Positions 27,901 to 37,030 are shown, counted from the first letter of the stretch. The stretch: DNA of 64,000 nucleotides from Casuarius casuarius (GCA_003342895.1 PTFA01000005.1:592654-656653); one strand, 5' to 3'. Translations and numbers: made by a program. The notes: generated from the letters alone by a model not told the origin.

Positions 27901-28770
27901 NNNNNNNNNNNNNNNNNNNNNNNNNNNNNNNNNNNNNNNNNNNNNNNNNNNNNNNNNNNNNNNNNNNNNNNNNNNNNNNNNNNNNNNNNNNNNNNNNNNN
28001 NNNNNNNNNNNNNNNNNNNNNNNNNNNNNNNNNNNNNNNNNNNNNNNNNNNNNNNNNNNNNNNNNNNNNNNNNNNNNNNNNNNNNNNNNNNNNNNNNNNN
28101 NNNNNNNNNNNNNNNNNNNNNNNNNNNNNNNNNNNNNNNNNNNNNNNNNNNNNNNNNNNNNNNNNNNNNNNNNNNNNNNNNNNNNNNNNNNNNNNNNNNN
28201 NNNNNNNNNNNNNNNNNNNNNNNNNNNNNNNNNNNNNNNNNNNNNNNNNNNNNNNNNNNNNNNNNNNNNNNNNNNNNNNNNNNNNNNNNNNNNNNNNNNN
28301 NNNNNNNNNNNNNNNNNNNNNNNNNNNNNNNNNNNNNNNNNNNNNNNNNNNNNNNNNNNNNNNNNNNNNNNNNNNNNNNNNNNNNNNNNNNNNNNNNNNN
28401 NNNNNNNNNNNNNNNNNNNNNNNNNNNNNNNNNNNNNNNNNNNNNNNNNNNNNNNNNNNNNNNNNNNNNNNNNNNNNNNNNNNNNNNNNNNNNNNNNNNN
28501 NNNNNNNNNNNNNNNNNNNNNNNNNNNNNNNNNNNNNNNNNNNNNNNNNNNNNNNNNNNCCAGCCCCCGTCCTGGCCCCGGCCCCGGCCCCGCCGCCGAG
28601 CGGCCGCGCTCCTGCCCCGGCCCCGCCGCGCTTACCGGCTGGGAGCAGGTGAAGGGCGGCGCGGCGCCGAGCAGCAGCCGCAGCGCCGCGTCCGCCGGCG
28701 GGACGGGGAGGACGAGAAGCAGCAGGAGCCGCAGGGGCAGAGGCAGCCGCCGCAGCCCCGCACCCGCCAT
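5467..28770 (-). CDS. IL17RA: IL17RA: interleukin-17 receptor A (complete, 13 coding exons)
   Basis: Single-pass receptor chain at the plasma membrane, shared by receptors for IL-17A, IL-17F and other IL-17 cytokines. It signals through ACT1 via SEFIR-SEFIR contact. Joined exons: 28636-28770, 19730-19754, 16642-16788, 15241-15365, 14017-14143, 12000-12047, 11752-11909, 10291-10368, 9766-9841, 9668-9682, 8666-8767, 7620-7661 and 5467-6968. They total 2580 nt (859 aa), close to the human protein (866 aa from memory). Signal peptide is about residues 1-29, the first ectodomain module about 50-190, the second about 200-305, the membrane span about 315-340, SEFIR about 374-540, and then a long tail with a seven-Glu run at 800-806. 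All introns are GT-AG and all phases match. One N (6889) falls in the third position of a CTN codon, so the residue is Leu whatever the base. The start is the ATG in front of a Leu-rich signal peptide; an in-frame ATG at 28929 lies in the GC-box promoter and is not used. Confidence 0.95.
5626..5649 (-). repeat. IL17RA: Glu-codon trinucleotide run in the IL17RA tail
   Basis: On the minus strand, GAG/GAA codons encode seven consecutive Glu (residues 800-806) followed by Asp807. On the plus strand this is a CTC-rich run interrupted by one TTC. Confidence 0.85.
7620..7661 (-). CDS. IL17RA: IL17RA coding exon 12: 42-nt juxtamembrane exon
   Basis: The acceptor ctttctctcttccag and donor GTAAGAG flank a 42-nt exon encoding RQQGKSNHSDLQT, plus the shared first base of Glu360. 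It is phase 1 on both sides, so it joins the transmembrane exon to the SEFIR exon in frame. It corresponds to the variable cytoplasmic segment between the membrane span and SEFIR in mammalian IL17RA. The residues themselves are not well conserved; the splice sites and exact phase fit carry the call. Confidence 0.8.
8666..8767 (-). CDS. IL17RA: IL17RA coding exon 11: transmembrane exon
   Basis: 102 nt, phase 1 to 1, encoding a single hydrophobic span (about residues 315-340: IIWLYWCITGICVLLVGSVI then AAVICM) followed by the basic stop-transfer TKKR. It aligns closely with the mammalian IL17RA membrane span (shared YW.ITG and LLVGSVI). The acceptor is tataccatag and the donor GTAAGAC. Skipping this exon would keep the frame and remove the membrane anchor. 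Confidence 0.95.
9144..9184 (+). repeat. G-quadruplex-forming tract joined to an alternating purine-pyrimidine run
   Basis: A run of eight G followed by several GGGT units (9144-9167) fits the four-G-run quadruplex pattern with single-base loops. It is followed directly by GTGTGCGTGCGCGCGCGC (about 9168-9184), an alternating tract prone to Z-DNA. It lies in IL17RA intron 10. The G-rich strand is the template strand for IL17RA. Confidence 0.85.
9668..9682 (-). CDS. IL17RA: IL17RA coding exon 10: 15-nt microexon
   Basis: Minus-strand acceptor ctgtcttttgcag, exon GTGCAGACACATCAG, donor GTAAGAG. Phase 1 on both sides; with the flanking bases it gives Ser-Ala-Asp-Thr-Ser-Gly in the stalk just outside the membrane. 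It is separated from exon 9 by an intron of only 83 bp. Including it gives 13 coding exons and matches the length of the mammalian stalk. The residue sequence alone could not identify it; splice sites and phase do. Confidence 0.8.
9766..9841 (-). CDS. IL17RA: IL17RA coding exon 9: end of the second ectodomain module
   Basis: 76 nt, phase 0 to 1, encoding IQPFFVNCGTDCMRHSAF and then IPCSSTP. It matches the mammalian IQPFFSSCLNDCLRHSA region, including three Cys. The acceptor is atttcaactacag and the donor GTGAGA. Confidence 0.95.
10291..10368 (-). CDS. IL17RA: IL17RA coding exon 8
   Basis: 78 nt, phase 0 to 0, encoding DGLQQQVNVTIKIEKNIRAC and then CNYKIQ. It corresponds to mammalian NVTLTLRNLKGCCRHQVQ, with the glycosylation sequon (NVT) and the CC pair conserved. 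The acceptor is cttctgatttctgcag and the donor GTACAG. Confidence 0.93.
11752..11909 (-). CDS. IL17RA: IL17RA coding exon 7
   Basis: 158 nt, phase 1 to 0, encoding GSLWEPRIQ...VSFNPWTESARYQIHVASF...KCKMVTHDFTE. It matches mammalian GSLWDPNITV and VSFTLWNESTHYQI in the second ectodomain module. The acceptor is acttcttccag and the donor GTAATT. Confidence 0.93.
12000..12047 (-). CDS. IL17RA: IL17RA coding exon 6
   Basis: 48 nt, phase 1 to 1, encoding DCKDSLMKRTVPCIKT in the linker between the two ectodomain modules (mammalian DCEHARMKVTTPCMSS). Both Cys are conserved. The acceptor is ctctctttcctgcag and the donor GTAAAAG. Confidence 0.92.
14017..14143 (-). CDS. IL17RA: IL17RA coding exon 5
   Basis: 127 nt, phase 0 to 1, encoding WNFSFDRFEVEPGQTYQVTV then YHLPKLGTDGDYNCKS. 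It corresponds to mammalian [26 protein letters not shown]. It carries a sequon (NFS). The acceptor is gttttgtttcag and the donor GTAAGAGG. Confidence 0.95.
15241..15365 (-). CDS. IL17RA: IL17RA coding exon 4
   Basis: 125 nt, phase 1 to 0, encoding SIQYLRGAELAVMQVNSNQQ then ICAQFDFQNNLPLQVRPDGGR. It matches mammalian [27 protein letters not shown]. The acceptor is ccctgtgcctgcag and the donor GTGAGTGC. Confidence 0.95.
15997..16046. repeat. 20-bp direct repeat, two copies 30 bp apart
   Basis: ACTTACTGGTACTTGTTAAG at 15997-16016 recurs at 16027-16046 with one change (GCTAAG for GTTAAG). It is intronic, in IL17RA intron 3. Confidence 0.8.
16642..16788 (-). CDS. IL17RA: IL17RA coding exon 3
   Basis: 147 nt, phase 1 to 1, encoding STCMETSWLRVSMWTPSAPS, then a variable stretch, then GKLFPVLRIEWKVATDG. 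It matches mammalian [21 protein letters not shown] and GDLFPVAHIEWTLQTD. The acceptor is catttgctggatag and the donor GTAAGTGG. Confidence 0.95.
17777..17791 (+). repeat. G homopolymer (15)
   Basis: An uninterrupted run of 15 G on the plus strand, in IL17RA intron 2. Its length is probably polymorphic or uncertain in the assembly. Confidence 0.9.
19730..19754 (-). CDS. IL17RA: IL17RA coding exon 2: 25-nt exon
   Basis: A 25-nt exon, phase 0 to 1, encoding DLNCLVRN plus the first base of the next Ser. It corresponds to mammalian GLNCTVKNSTC. The acceptor ttcttttccccccacag and donor GTAAGTCA are both strong. The Cys and the downstream NST sequon, completed by exon 3, are conserved. Confidence 0.92.
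19755..28635 (-). other. IL17RA: IL17RA intron 1
   Basis: An intron of about 8.9 kb that includes the 975-base N run. I see no convincing second gene. The open frames, including a 182-codon hydrophobic one at 23513-24061, show no homology I recognise. First introns of receptor genes often hold enhancers, but no specific element can be assigned from sequence alone. A single N lies at 20093. Confidence 0.6.
27585..28559. other. Assembly gap (975 N)
   Basis: Unsequenced bases inside IL17RA intron 1. The gap ends 77 bp from exon 1, against very GC-rich sequence, which is the usual reason for such gaps. Long open frames through this interval are artefacts. Confidence 0.99.
28636..28770 (-). CDS. 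IL17RA: IL17RA coding exon 1: signal peptide
   Basis: ATG at 28768-28770 in the context GCCATGG reversed from the plus strand (CACCCGCCAT). It encodes 45 residues: MAGAGLRR, a Leu-rich hydrophobic core (LPLPLRLLLLLVLPVPPADA) and the mature start leading to FTCSQP, as in mammalian VCSQP. The donor is GTAAGCG after CCG, phase 0. Cleavage is predicted near the Ala-Asp-Ala at about residues 26-29. Confidence 0.93.
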
Positions 28771-29000
28771 GGCCGTGGCGCCGCCGCTGCCGCCAGCGCC
28801 TCGGGGCTTCCGGGCTCCGACCTGGGCGCGGGGCGGGGCCGCCCTCACCTGAGGAGGGGCCGCCAGCGAGGGGGCGGGGCCTGGAGGCCCGGGGCGGGGC
28901 CAGGGAGGCAGAGGCGGGGCCAGTGGCATCGGGGCGGGGCCCGGAGGCTCGGGGGCGGGGCCTGGAGGGCTCGGGGGCGGGGCGGAGCAGGCAGCTGCAG
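28771..29000 (-). promoter_or_regulatory. IL17RA: IL17RA CpG-island promoter with GC-box array
   Basis: The sequence just upstream of the IL17RA start codon is extremely GC-rich and CpG-rich and has no TATA box in an obvious position. GGGCGG hexamers (plus-strand orientation) start at 28831, 28872, 28892, 28932, 28953, 28975 and 28980, with a degenerate AGGCGG at 28912. These are consensus Sp1/KLF sites. A TATA-less, Sp1-driven promoter is typical of broadly expressed receptor genes; the transcription start is probably between about 28780 and 28870 (inference). Confidence 0.75.
28870..28985 (+). repeat. GC-box tandem repeat, unit about 20-22 bp
   Basis: About six units resembling GGGGCGGGGCCTGGAGGCCC in tandem, each carrying one GC box. 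Starts are 20, 20, 20, 21 and 22 bp apart. The spacer (CTGGAGGC, CCGGAGGC, CTGGAGGG) is also partly conserved, so the array arose by local duplication. Confidence 0.8.
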
Positions 29001-30477
29001 CTTCCTCTGCCTGAGCTGCTGCTGGAGTCTGCAGGCGAGGTCTCGCCAGAGAAAGTTTTGTGGCCAGTTACAGGGCTAGGAAGCCGGACCTTGTTTTATC
29101 CAGGGATTTGTCCTTGCTTTCACAAGGAAACAAAAGCAATGTCAGAGCTCTTCATGCTTATCGTCCCCTGGCGTATGCCTCTAGCTTCAGATAAATGTTG
29201 TGAGCATTAATAATGAGCACTGATAGAGGGCTGTGAATACCCAACAAGAAGGTATTACATCTGCATACAGCAATTTTTATTTCTCTGTCATGGGGATGTT
29301 CTAAATGTATCTAAATCACGGGAGTCTGCGCAAGCCTTTCATTTGTTCCTGGTGCTCACAGGATTTCAACTGTCTCATGGGTTTCACTTTGAGTTTCACA
29401 CCTGAAACCTCAAACTGTAACATCCGCAACTGACTTTCACCTTGTTTTGCATCAAAACCGTGGCCTCTGTACGGCCTTCACACAAAACCATAGCTCAGCC
29501 CAGGGGAGCTCAACCGCGGCTCCAGCTCAGCGAATGTCTCAGCAAAGCTGAAGTGTTTGCTGGACTTCTGCTGAGAGCTGAGAGCGTGGTGGTTTCCTAT
29601 GTTTTTGCGGTGAAAAACGTCTAACTGAAGGCCAGTCTGAGTCTGCCAAAGAAGAGGTTTCTGGTAATCGTACCGTCATTCCAACCCCTTATGCCAACGA
29701 CAACTATGGCTTTGAATCATCTCCTGGATTTTACTGTATGGTGACACCACTAGTTAATAGTAGTGAATGTAGCAAAACCTGCGGTGCAACATCTGTGAAC
29801 AAGTCAGGGAATATATATTTTCATATATATATATATATATGTACACATAATTGAAGAAAAAACATTCTTTTTTCTTTAGGGAAGATTTTGCTCAATCTTA
29901 CAGAAGTATGCTTGGTCTAAGTACACTGTGATTTATAGTGCGATGATGGGAAATACAGTGTTCAACTGGCATCACAACGTAATTGTGTGATAACCATGCT
30001 GTTAGAACGATTTTGTCTAATCAGAAAGTAAATGTGTGATATGCTAGTTATTATCGTTCTATTAGCTGCATGGCTTATGTATATATTAATTACACTGTAA
30101 TCAGGCTGCAGGTACCCAGTTCTGATGCATACGCTTAGCAAGAAAGAATCCTATGTGGAAAATATTAACTATTTGGTTACACATGAATCACACTTCGGTT
30201 ATCATTACATGGTAGAATTTCTGTAGTAATTACGTTAGAGAGAACGACTGGATTGTCTAAGTTACTGTTTAACAGGATAGTCTGTGACGATCCAAGACTG
30301 TTCTGCAGCCCCTTAAGTGCACGAGAGGCCCCTTGAACTGCAGTGGAACTGCCAGTGGGAAATGAGGGGCTGCAGGAAGCTGTCTGATTTTGCAGGCACT
30401 GCTGAGAGAAGGGAGCAATGTCAAAGGAGTTCTGATAGCATTTACAATATTGAACAATTCTAGACATTGTTTAGAAA
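29001..30477. other. Intergenic interval between CACNA1C 3' end and the IL17RA promoter
   Basis: About 1.5 kb without recognisable coding sequence. It holds an AT dinucleotide tract at 29811-29840. Another minus-strand AATAAA occurs at 29277-29282, which would be a later termination point for CACNA1C. Confidence 0.5.
29811..29840. repeat. (AT)n tract
   Basis: ATATATATTTTC followed by an 18-base run of alternating A and T. It is self-complementary and about 1.05 kb upstream of the IL17RA start codon. Confidence 0.85.
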
Positions 30478-30483
30478 TTTATT
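30478..30483 (-). terminator. CACNA1C: Candidate CACNA1C poly(A) signal (AATAAA)
   Basis: The plus-strand TTTATT reads GCTAATAAATTTC on the minus strand, 7.1 kb past the CACNA1C stop. Mammalian CACNA1C has a 3' UTR of similar length (from memory). Another candidate is at 32594-32599. No transcript evidence is available. Confidence 0.4.
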
Positions 30484-31232
30484 AGCAACTTTAAAATAAC
30501 ATCATTCCTTAGATAAAAATGCAATCTTACAGGAATATACATTTGTCCCACACAGAGATGACCCTATAGCTCACTTGCGGGCCATTCGCTCTAACTTTCC
30601 TCTGTTGATTTTAAAACGTGCGAGAGGGCAAGACGGACTCTGGCACTGATGACAGGCTTACATGACGGTTACAAACTGTACAGCGTTATTTACAAAAGCA
30701 TTTCTGTGGGTTCATGAAAACTAGATATAAAATTGTGGAAGGAGGTAAAGAATTACAACAGGGAAGGGCTTGGGTGAAGGTACAAGGGAGGACTGGGGGA
30801 AGTGGTCAGGGAGTGTAGGGAAGAGTGGGAGAGGAGGTTTATATCCGGACTGATTTATACTTGAGAGAGGTCATTTTACAGCTCTGGGCAATTCAAATGA
30901 AGGCAAAACACTTATATTTATCAACATTTATAGCTGATGATCAGAGCAGGAAATGATGCTCCAGGGCCTGAACTTAAGAGGTGCTGAGGATCCCCCATCT
31001 TCCCTGAAGTCACTGGGAAACACAGGTATGCAGTACCTTGCCAGGCCAGACCCCAGCCATACAGATACAGACCAGATACCCCTCCATACCTTAAACACTT
31101 TTGATCCTGCTGTGCTCAGTCATTGGTGCTGATGTGAATTCAGACTAAGCGAGAGATCAGCTCCTAAATTACATTTTAATCTCTGAAACTGGACTAGATT
31201 CCAACCATTTCTTGCCAGAATTCACCCAAAGC

Positions 31233-31258
31233 GCCTTATCCCTAAGCCTTATCCCTAG
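31233..31258. repeat. 13-bp tandem duplication
   Basis: GCCTTATCCCTAA is followed at once by GCCTTATCCCTAG: two head-to-tail copies differing in the last base. Confidence 0.8.
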
Positions 31259-33364
31259 GTCTGCCAAGTGGCAATCATTTGGAGGGAGATTTCATCATTC
31301 GGAATTGATTTTTAAGGCAGTTTTAAAAGTATCTCCCTTTTTTGTGTGTGTGATGCAGCAATGTTTTTTAAAGAGATATTTACAATCTCACTCCTCCTCC
31401 TCTGAAATCTTCCCACATTCAAACTGTCAAGACCGAATAATCCTGAACCAATCACTTTTATGAGCAGCCATGAAGTGGATGATGTTTAGGTAGTACTGAT
31501 TACCGGTCTATCCGATTGAGACAGGAGCAGACTGGCTTAGGATGCTTAAAATATTAAAAGCATTACAGCCTGTTTGGGAAAGAGCTTGCATTTTGCCTTT
31601 TGCTGGACAAAATGCAAAGCGCAACCGAAAAACACAGGTAATCCATCATCTGAATGATAAGGCTGGTGGAGGAATGGTGTCTGAGTTTGTGGCTCTGTTT
31701 TGAATAGGAAAATGTTTTGGAAAGGGGCTGTTCAGATGCTGGCAGAAAAATCTGTTGTGGGATGTAATCATGCCTGCTCTCGCCTGGGCTTGCTGCTGCC
31801 CTGCGGGGGCCAGGGATGCAGCCCGCCAACCCTGGCTAAGGGCTGGGCAGAGCNCGGCGAACTGCAGGCTGTAGGAGTGCAGGCTGTCTGTATGACACGG
31901 CATAGAAAAGCAACTGCATGGAAATGGGGAAATGGGCTCCTGATAGTGCCTAACTGAGCCCTTGGTAATGCTAAAGCAGATTCCCTTATTACATCAGTCA
32001 TTGGTGCTGCTCCTCTCAATTAGCCCTTGGAAAGGGACTTGATTAAGTTGCCTAATTGTTTGCTGCCACCTGAGATCTGGGCCATGCACATGGGGCTGGT
32101 AGATGTGACACAAGCCCTGGAGAAGTGCCTTTTTGGACCAGCTGCTTCAGGCCAGGCAGAATACTGTAGGGTATCTCAAATGGCAGCAGATGCATACATT
32201 TAGGCAACTGGATCAAGCCCTGTGCCTCTAAAGAAGGCCTGTTTTTTTATGCTCAAGTGTTAACAGTTAAGTCAACTTCCCCATAAGGGACGGGAGAAGA
32301 ATGGAGGGTTTACCCAGAACACTAAAGTTTATATCAGAAGAAGGTTTTTTTTCCATTCCAGTGTGATGCTACTGACTTCTCTGAAAGCAAGTGGAGCCCA
32401 GTCTGTTTCAATACAGGACATATCTCTGTGCTGTGCTTCTGCCCTCACCCATCCCATCGCATGTGCCGTAGCAGCAAGGCCCTAGGGTTTCAGCTGTCCA
32501 GAAACGAAGCAGCAACAGAGAGCAAAAGCTCTGGGGACTGAGATCCCATTGGAAACCTTTTGGATCCCTGGGCTTGGTAACCCGGAATAAGACTTTATTA
32601 ACTTTGCAACATTCAAAAGAAGAGAAAATGAAACCCTATGCAGCTATTCATTATTTGAAATTTGTATTTCTTAGTTGTCTTTGAAGAAGAAAATAAATGG
32701 GGAAAAATAATCAGTTTTTTCTGGGACTAGTTCTGATTTCCACATTCTTTGTATCAGTAAAATCTCTTTAGACTCCAGCGCATTCATTTCAACTTATCCT
32801 TGCGTTAGCAAGATGGGAGCTGGGGCTTCTGATGGCCTGGAATGAATAGTTTCTTTATACACGCTACAGTCTTCGTTATCGGAACTGGTAAAAGCTCACC
32901 ACAACCAGAAGCCCCCAACTGTATCCTCGTTATTTTAACAACTTTGTTGTGTTCCAAATTTCCCATTCAGTGTTCCTCTCCCCCACCCTGCCCCTGGCAC
33001 TGGGACAGTCACGACTGGCCCGTGCATGTATCTTACGATACTCCTGTCTCAGCATGGCCTTACTTCAGCTCATTGGACTGGTGGGTTGGGGTTTCTCATC
33101 TACACGTAAGAAGCAAGGCCTCCAACTTTATCTACAGTACAGGTCAACAACCCCACGGGCTCGTGGTGCTGTTACCTGGTATGATTGTGTCTGTGTGCAA
33201 ACACGCATACATTTCATACAGCAATCTGAAACTATCAGGCAGAAAAGACACAGGAGCCTGGCTGAGACCCATACAACTGTTATATTGGCGTCAGTCTAAA
33301 GAAAGCAATGATACATTGCTTTGGAAATTATCAAGAAATGTAAAAAATGCATTTGCCCTTTTTT

Positions 33365-33388
33365 TGTTGTTGTTGTTGTTGTTGTTGT
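33365..33388. repeat. (TTG)n microsatellite
   Basis: About eight TTG units on the plus strand, which would be (CAA)n in the CACNA1C 3' UTR sense. Less regular GTT/GTC triplets follow. Confidence 0.85.
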
Positions 33389-36387
33389 CACCGTTGTCAT
33401 AGTCATCGGGGGGCAGGGTTCTGAGTCAGAAAACAAAGCAGAAATAGATATGATTCTGTACATGGCGCCTCTCTGGCTGTCCCTCCGCGCTGGGGTACGG
33501 TGGGCAGGGTAATAAAACAGGTCGGAGCCCTGCAGTAGCAGCAGCATTTACACCATCATCATTCATATGTCCAGCTGAAGAGGCAGATGATGCAGAAAGG
33601 TCTGTGGATAACGAAACTCCAGCTCTGGATCATGAGTTCCACTTTTTTCCCGTCACATCAGCCACACAGAATAAGGAAGAAAAAAGAAATGCACCTGGTG
33701 TGGCTGGCCCAATACTGCCTAGAGTAATGAGCGGGAGTGATAAAGGGAGGAGGTTTGTTGTTTTATAAGAAACGTCTTTCGTCTGCAGTGTACTCTTAGC
33801 AAGTCAGAGATGCTCAGTGACAAATAGCAGATTGTTCTCGCCTTTCTTCTCTTCCTTACACGCCACTCCTCAGCCATCAGTTCCTTTAAAGTTTCCATCC
33901 ACAGCACAGTGATTGTACCCACCATCCACTCCCCTACACAGGGGAAGGAAGGACACTCCAGGGACTAAACCTGCCCCCACCTTCCCACCGTCCCCTAGAC
34001 ACTACCTCACCTAAAGGAGGCAGTAGCTCTTTGCTCAGGCCTGTCACAATGTGCACATTGGAAGTACCTCAAATTAAAAAAAGAAAAGCTACCCTCCCCA
34101 AAGAGAGAAATTTGCACAGCTGGCATCAGCAATCGCTAAATTTAGCTCCTGCTCCTCAAACTGTGACGTTCATCTGCATCCTCTGCTGGCCACGTGTTTT
34201 TCACTCAGCAGGACCTATGAGAGCTTTTAGCAGAGAGCAGGGATTTCCCTGCCTGTTGTAGGCTCTGACCCCTGAGGGAGTCACAGTTTTCACAGGGAAT
34301 ATATGGGGCATAATCCTTTTCACCATCTTCCTTTCCATCAGGAAAAATCCTAAAAGGTGACATGCAACGTTAAGCACCCAAAACTCCCATTGCTTCCACT
34401 AATCTAGATCAGTACTTTGCTTCTCGGGAGAACACCTCTGTCTCCTACTGGGAGGGTCAGAGGAACTTTCTAGTGAGAGTATGAGAGAGGGAACCCTTAA
34501 ACTGACTTTGGTTTCAGAAACAGCCTGCCAGGCACAGCACTATTTCCTTTCAAGTAGCCTCGGAGCACTTCAGCGCTAGCAAGAGCAAACTCCCAAAGGG
34601 ACAAGCACTTGCACACCCATCTCAGGACAGGCACAGCAGATGGAAAGGAGGGCAGTGACTGATGACAGGGGGTAACTTTCTCCAGGGAGGTCTTGAATCA
34701 GGACTTTGAGGCCAGATGGTTGGTTAAGTGGATTCACGTCTCTGGTTTAAAAGGCTTTGTTTGCAAGCTGTCTTGAGCTGCTATGGGCCAGTGCATAATT
34801 ACACTGAAAAAAGTTCACTGTCAAAAATACTCTTTGCTATTTTTGCTTTAGGGCCCCAGCAGAATCAGGAAATAAAACAAGGGAATTACAAAAATAAAAT
34901 AAATGATGTTCTCAAACATCTGCAAAAGTTCAAGATTTGAATGAAAATTTAGTTCTGAGTCAGATCACACCTCCAAATTCAGCACTGATCTACAAGTTTG
35001 TGAACCATCTCTTGAAAAGGGAGAAAAAACAGCAGTAGTCTAAACAAAAATCAGTTGCATAAAATCTACAATACCTCCCTGTTTTTTCAGCCTCTTTCAC
35101 TGGCTAGGGCCACTGATCAGTGTGAGGAAAATCAAGAGAGGTTCACATTCACAAGCAGGAAAATGTGGCTGGGATACGCTGTGCCATTAGGTGGTTTGTG
35201 ACTTAGACTCACAATCTGACCCACTGAGGCCTGGGAAGAGGGAAGAGACCCTGCATAGGAACACCAAAGTATGGATTAAATCACTTAACATCTGCATCTT
35301 GACCTGCAAGACTGCAATTTTCCAAAGCAGCTATGCAGAGCTCCTTCCCTCACTCACCCCGGGCTCTCAGTCCAGGCCAGAGTCAGGTAATTCTACTTTG
35401 CTGACCATTCTGCCTCTTGCATTTGCTCATCCCAGGATCCTATTATTATTGATCAGGGTTAGCTATTTAATACAAGAGATTTGAAAGCAGAATTCTTCCC
35501 CGCTCCTTGAATTGCTGGTGCCAGCTGAATACCGAGAATGGATCTGCCAAATCGGTTTGGGGGTCTTGCCACCCTCTAGCAGGAAGAGACTTTTAGAGAA
35601 ACTGAGCAAAAGGGAAGAGAACAAAGCCTGAATAAAATGTCCCAGTCTCAGGAAGAAAGATTCTATACCAATAAAGTCATCGTGCATGTTTAAAGGGAGT
35701 GAGGAAAAAGGAAAATGAACACAAGATATGCAAAATCAGTAACGTTCAACCTGTCAGTGGATTGCAGAATAGTTACTTACACCAGATACACTTTGTTCAT
35801 TGTACAAATTAAAAAAGAAAAAAACAAACAAACAGTACCCCTTTCCCCAATCACACGTAGAAAAGCACTTAAAAGTTCAAAGGTAAAGCTTGGCACATTC
35901 CAAATACGAAATGATTCACTTGACATGCAGCAAAATATACAAGTAGTGATTCTTTTTTTCTTTTTCTTTTAAACAAACTTAATTCAATTCATTATATTCG
36001 CTTGGCACAATTGCAATTCCTTTTAAAAAAATATTTGAAAAATACTGAAACTGACCTGAATTCAAGTATAACGGTTTCTTCAACAGAAACATTATCAATG
36101 CAATAAAACATCACACGGAATATATCGAAGCGTAACGCCTTCTGTTTTTTGTTTTCTCCCACCCCCATAATTTTTTTTCTATACAGTTTTAATGCCAGCA
36201 CAACTTACAATTGTATTTTAAAAGTAATATTATTGCATTGTTTTTGCATATCTTGTGGAACAGAAAATGCAAAGAGTTACTGATTCCCCTTTCAAAAGCA
36301 GAGACAGTGGTTTGTTTTTGCATTCAAATGGCCCCAGGTACAGATCTCCTGCAGTTCAAACCAGGATGCGGAGAACTGCGTGCACTT

Positions 36388-36411
36388 ACACACACGCACG
36401 CACGCGCACAC
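36388..36411. repeat. CA/CG alternating repeat
   Basis: ACACACACGCACGCACGCGC and flanking CACAC: an alternating purine-pyrimidine tract in the putative CACNA1C 3' UTR. Confidence 0.8.
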
Positions 36412-36947
36412 TCGCTCAGTATTGCTCCCACGCTCACAGGTATACTTAGCACTAAAAAGAACCCAAATCAGTCACTCAAATGTGCAAGACTATATCAAGT
36501 GCATTGCCTACTATCTTTAAATTATAAAACAACAACAAAAAAAGGAGGTTTCAATTACTAGCAAATAAAATTACAAATTCTTGGTGTACATAATGTTTGG
36601 TAAAACTCATCTATCATTGTACTTCTACCAAATTTCAATGGAGAAAAAAACCCAGTTTAAATAATACAACATGATCAAACCAATTTAACATTTGCAAAGG
36701 TGAAAATAAACCAAAACAAAAAGGTAGGTGATTACAAAACTTTGTAAACACTCCCTTCTCCCTCCAAAAAATAATAATAAAATAGTCAAAATAAAAACTG
36801 CAACATGCTTTCAAGAAAATATCAAACCGCAAAACAAGGAGAGATCTACACAAGCCCATCACCACCTCAGCAAGTACAGGGCAGGTCGGCTCAGCCCCGC
36901 CGCAGAGCCTGCTCCCCACTCTCCCACCGGCTGGCACGGCTGGCTGT

Positions 36948-37030
36948 CTGAGCTCGGATTGGCTGGCAAGTGGCTGCCTGAGCTCGGATTGGCTGGCAGG
37001 AGTGACTGCCTGAGCTCTGATTGGTCAGCA
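36948..37030. repeat. About 31-bp tandem repeat carrying CCAAT boxes
   Basis: Three copies of a unit containing TGAGCTCGGATTGGCTGGCA (the third is TGAGCTCTGATTGGTCAGCA). GATTGG, the reverse complement of CCAATC, starts at 36957, 36987 and 37019. It lies in a locally GC-richer part of the putative CACNA1C 3' UTR. Confidence 0.8.

Noticed and set aside
27520..28929. Open frames of 441-501 codons across the N run on both strands
   Set aside because: Most of their length is unknown bases. Only the minus-strand part from 28770 to 28636 is real coding sequence (IL17RA exon 1). The upstream ATG at 28929 lies in the GC-box promoter and its translation is Pro/Ala/Gly repeat.
32842..33402. 186-codon plus-strand open frame
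   Set aside because: No recognisable domain, antisense to the presumed CACNA1C 3' UTR, and it ends in a poly-Leu run from the TTG microsatellite. Likely chance.
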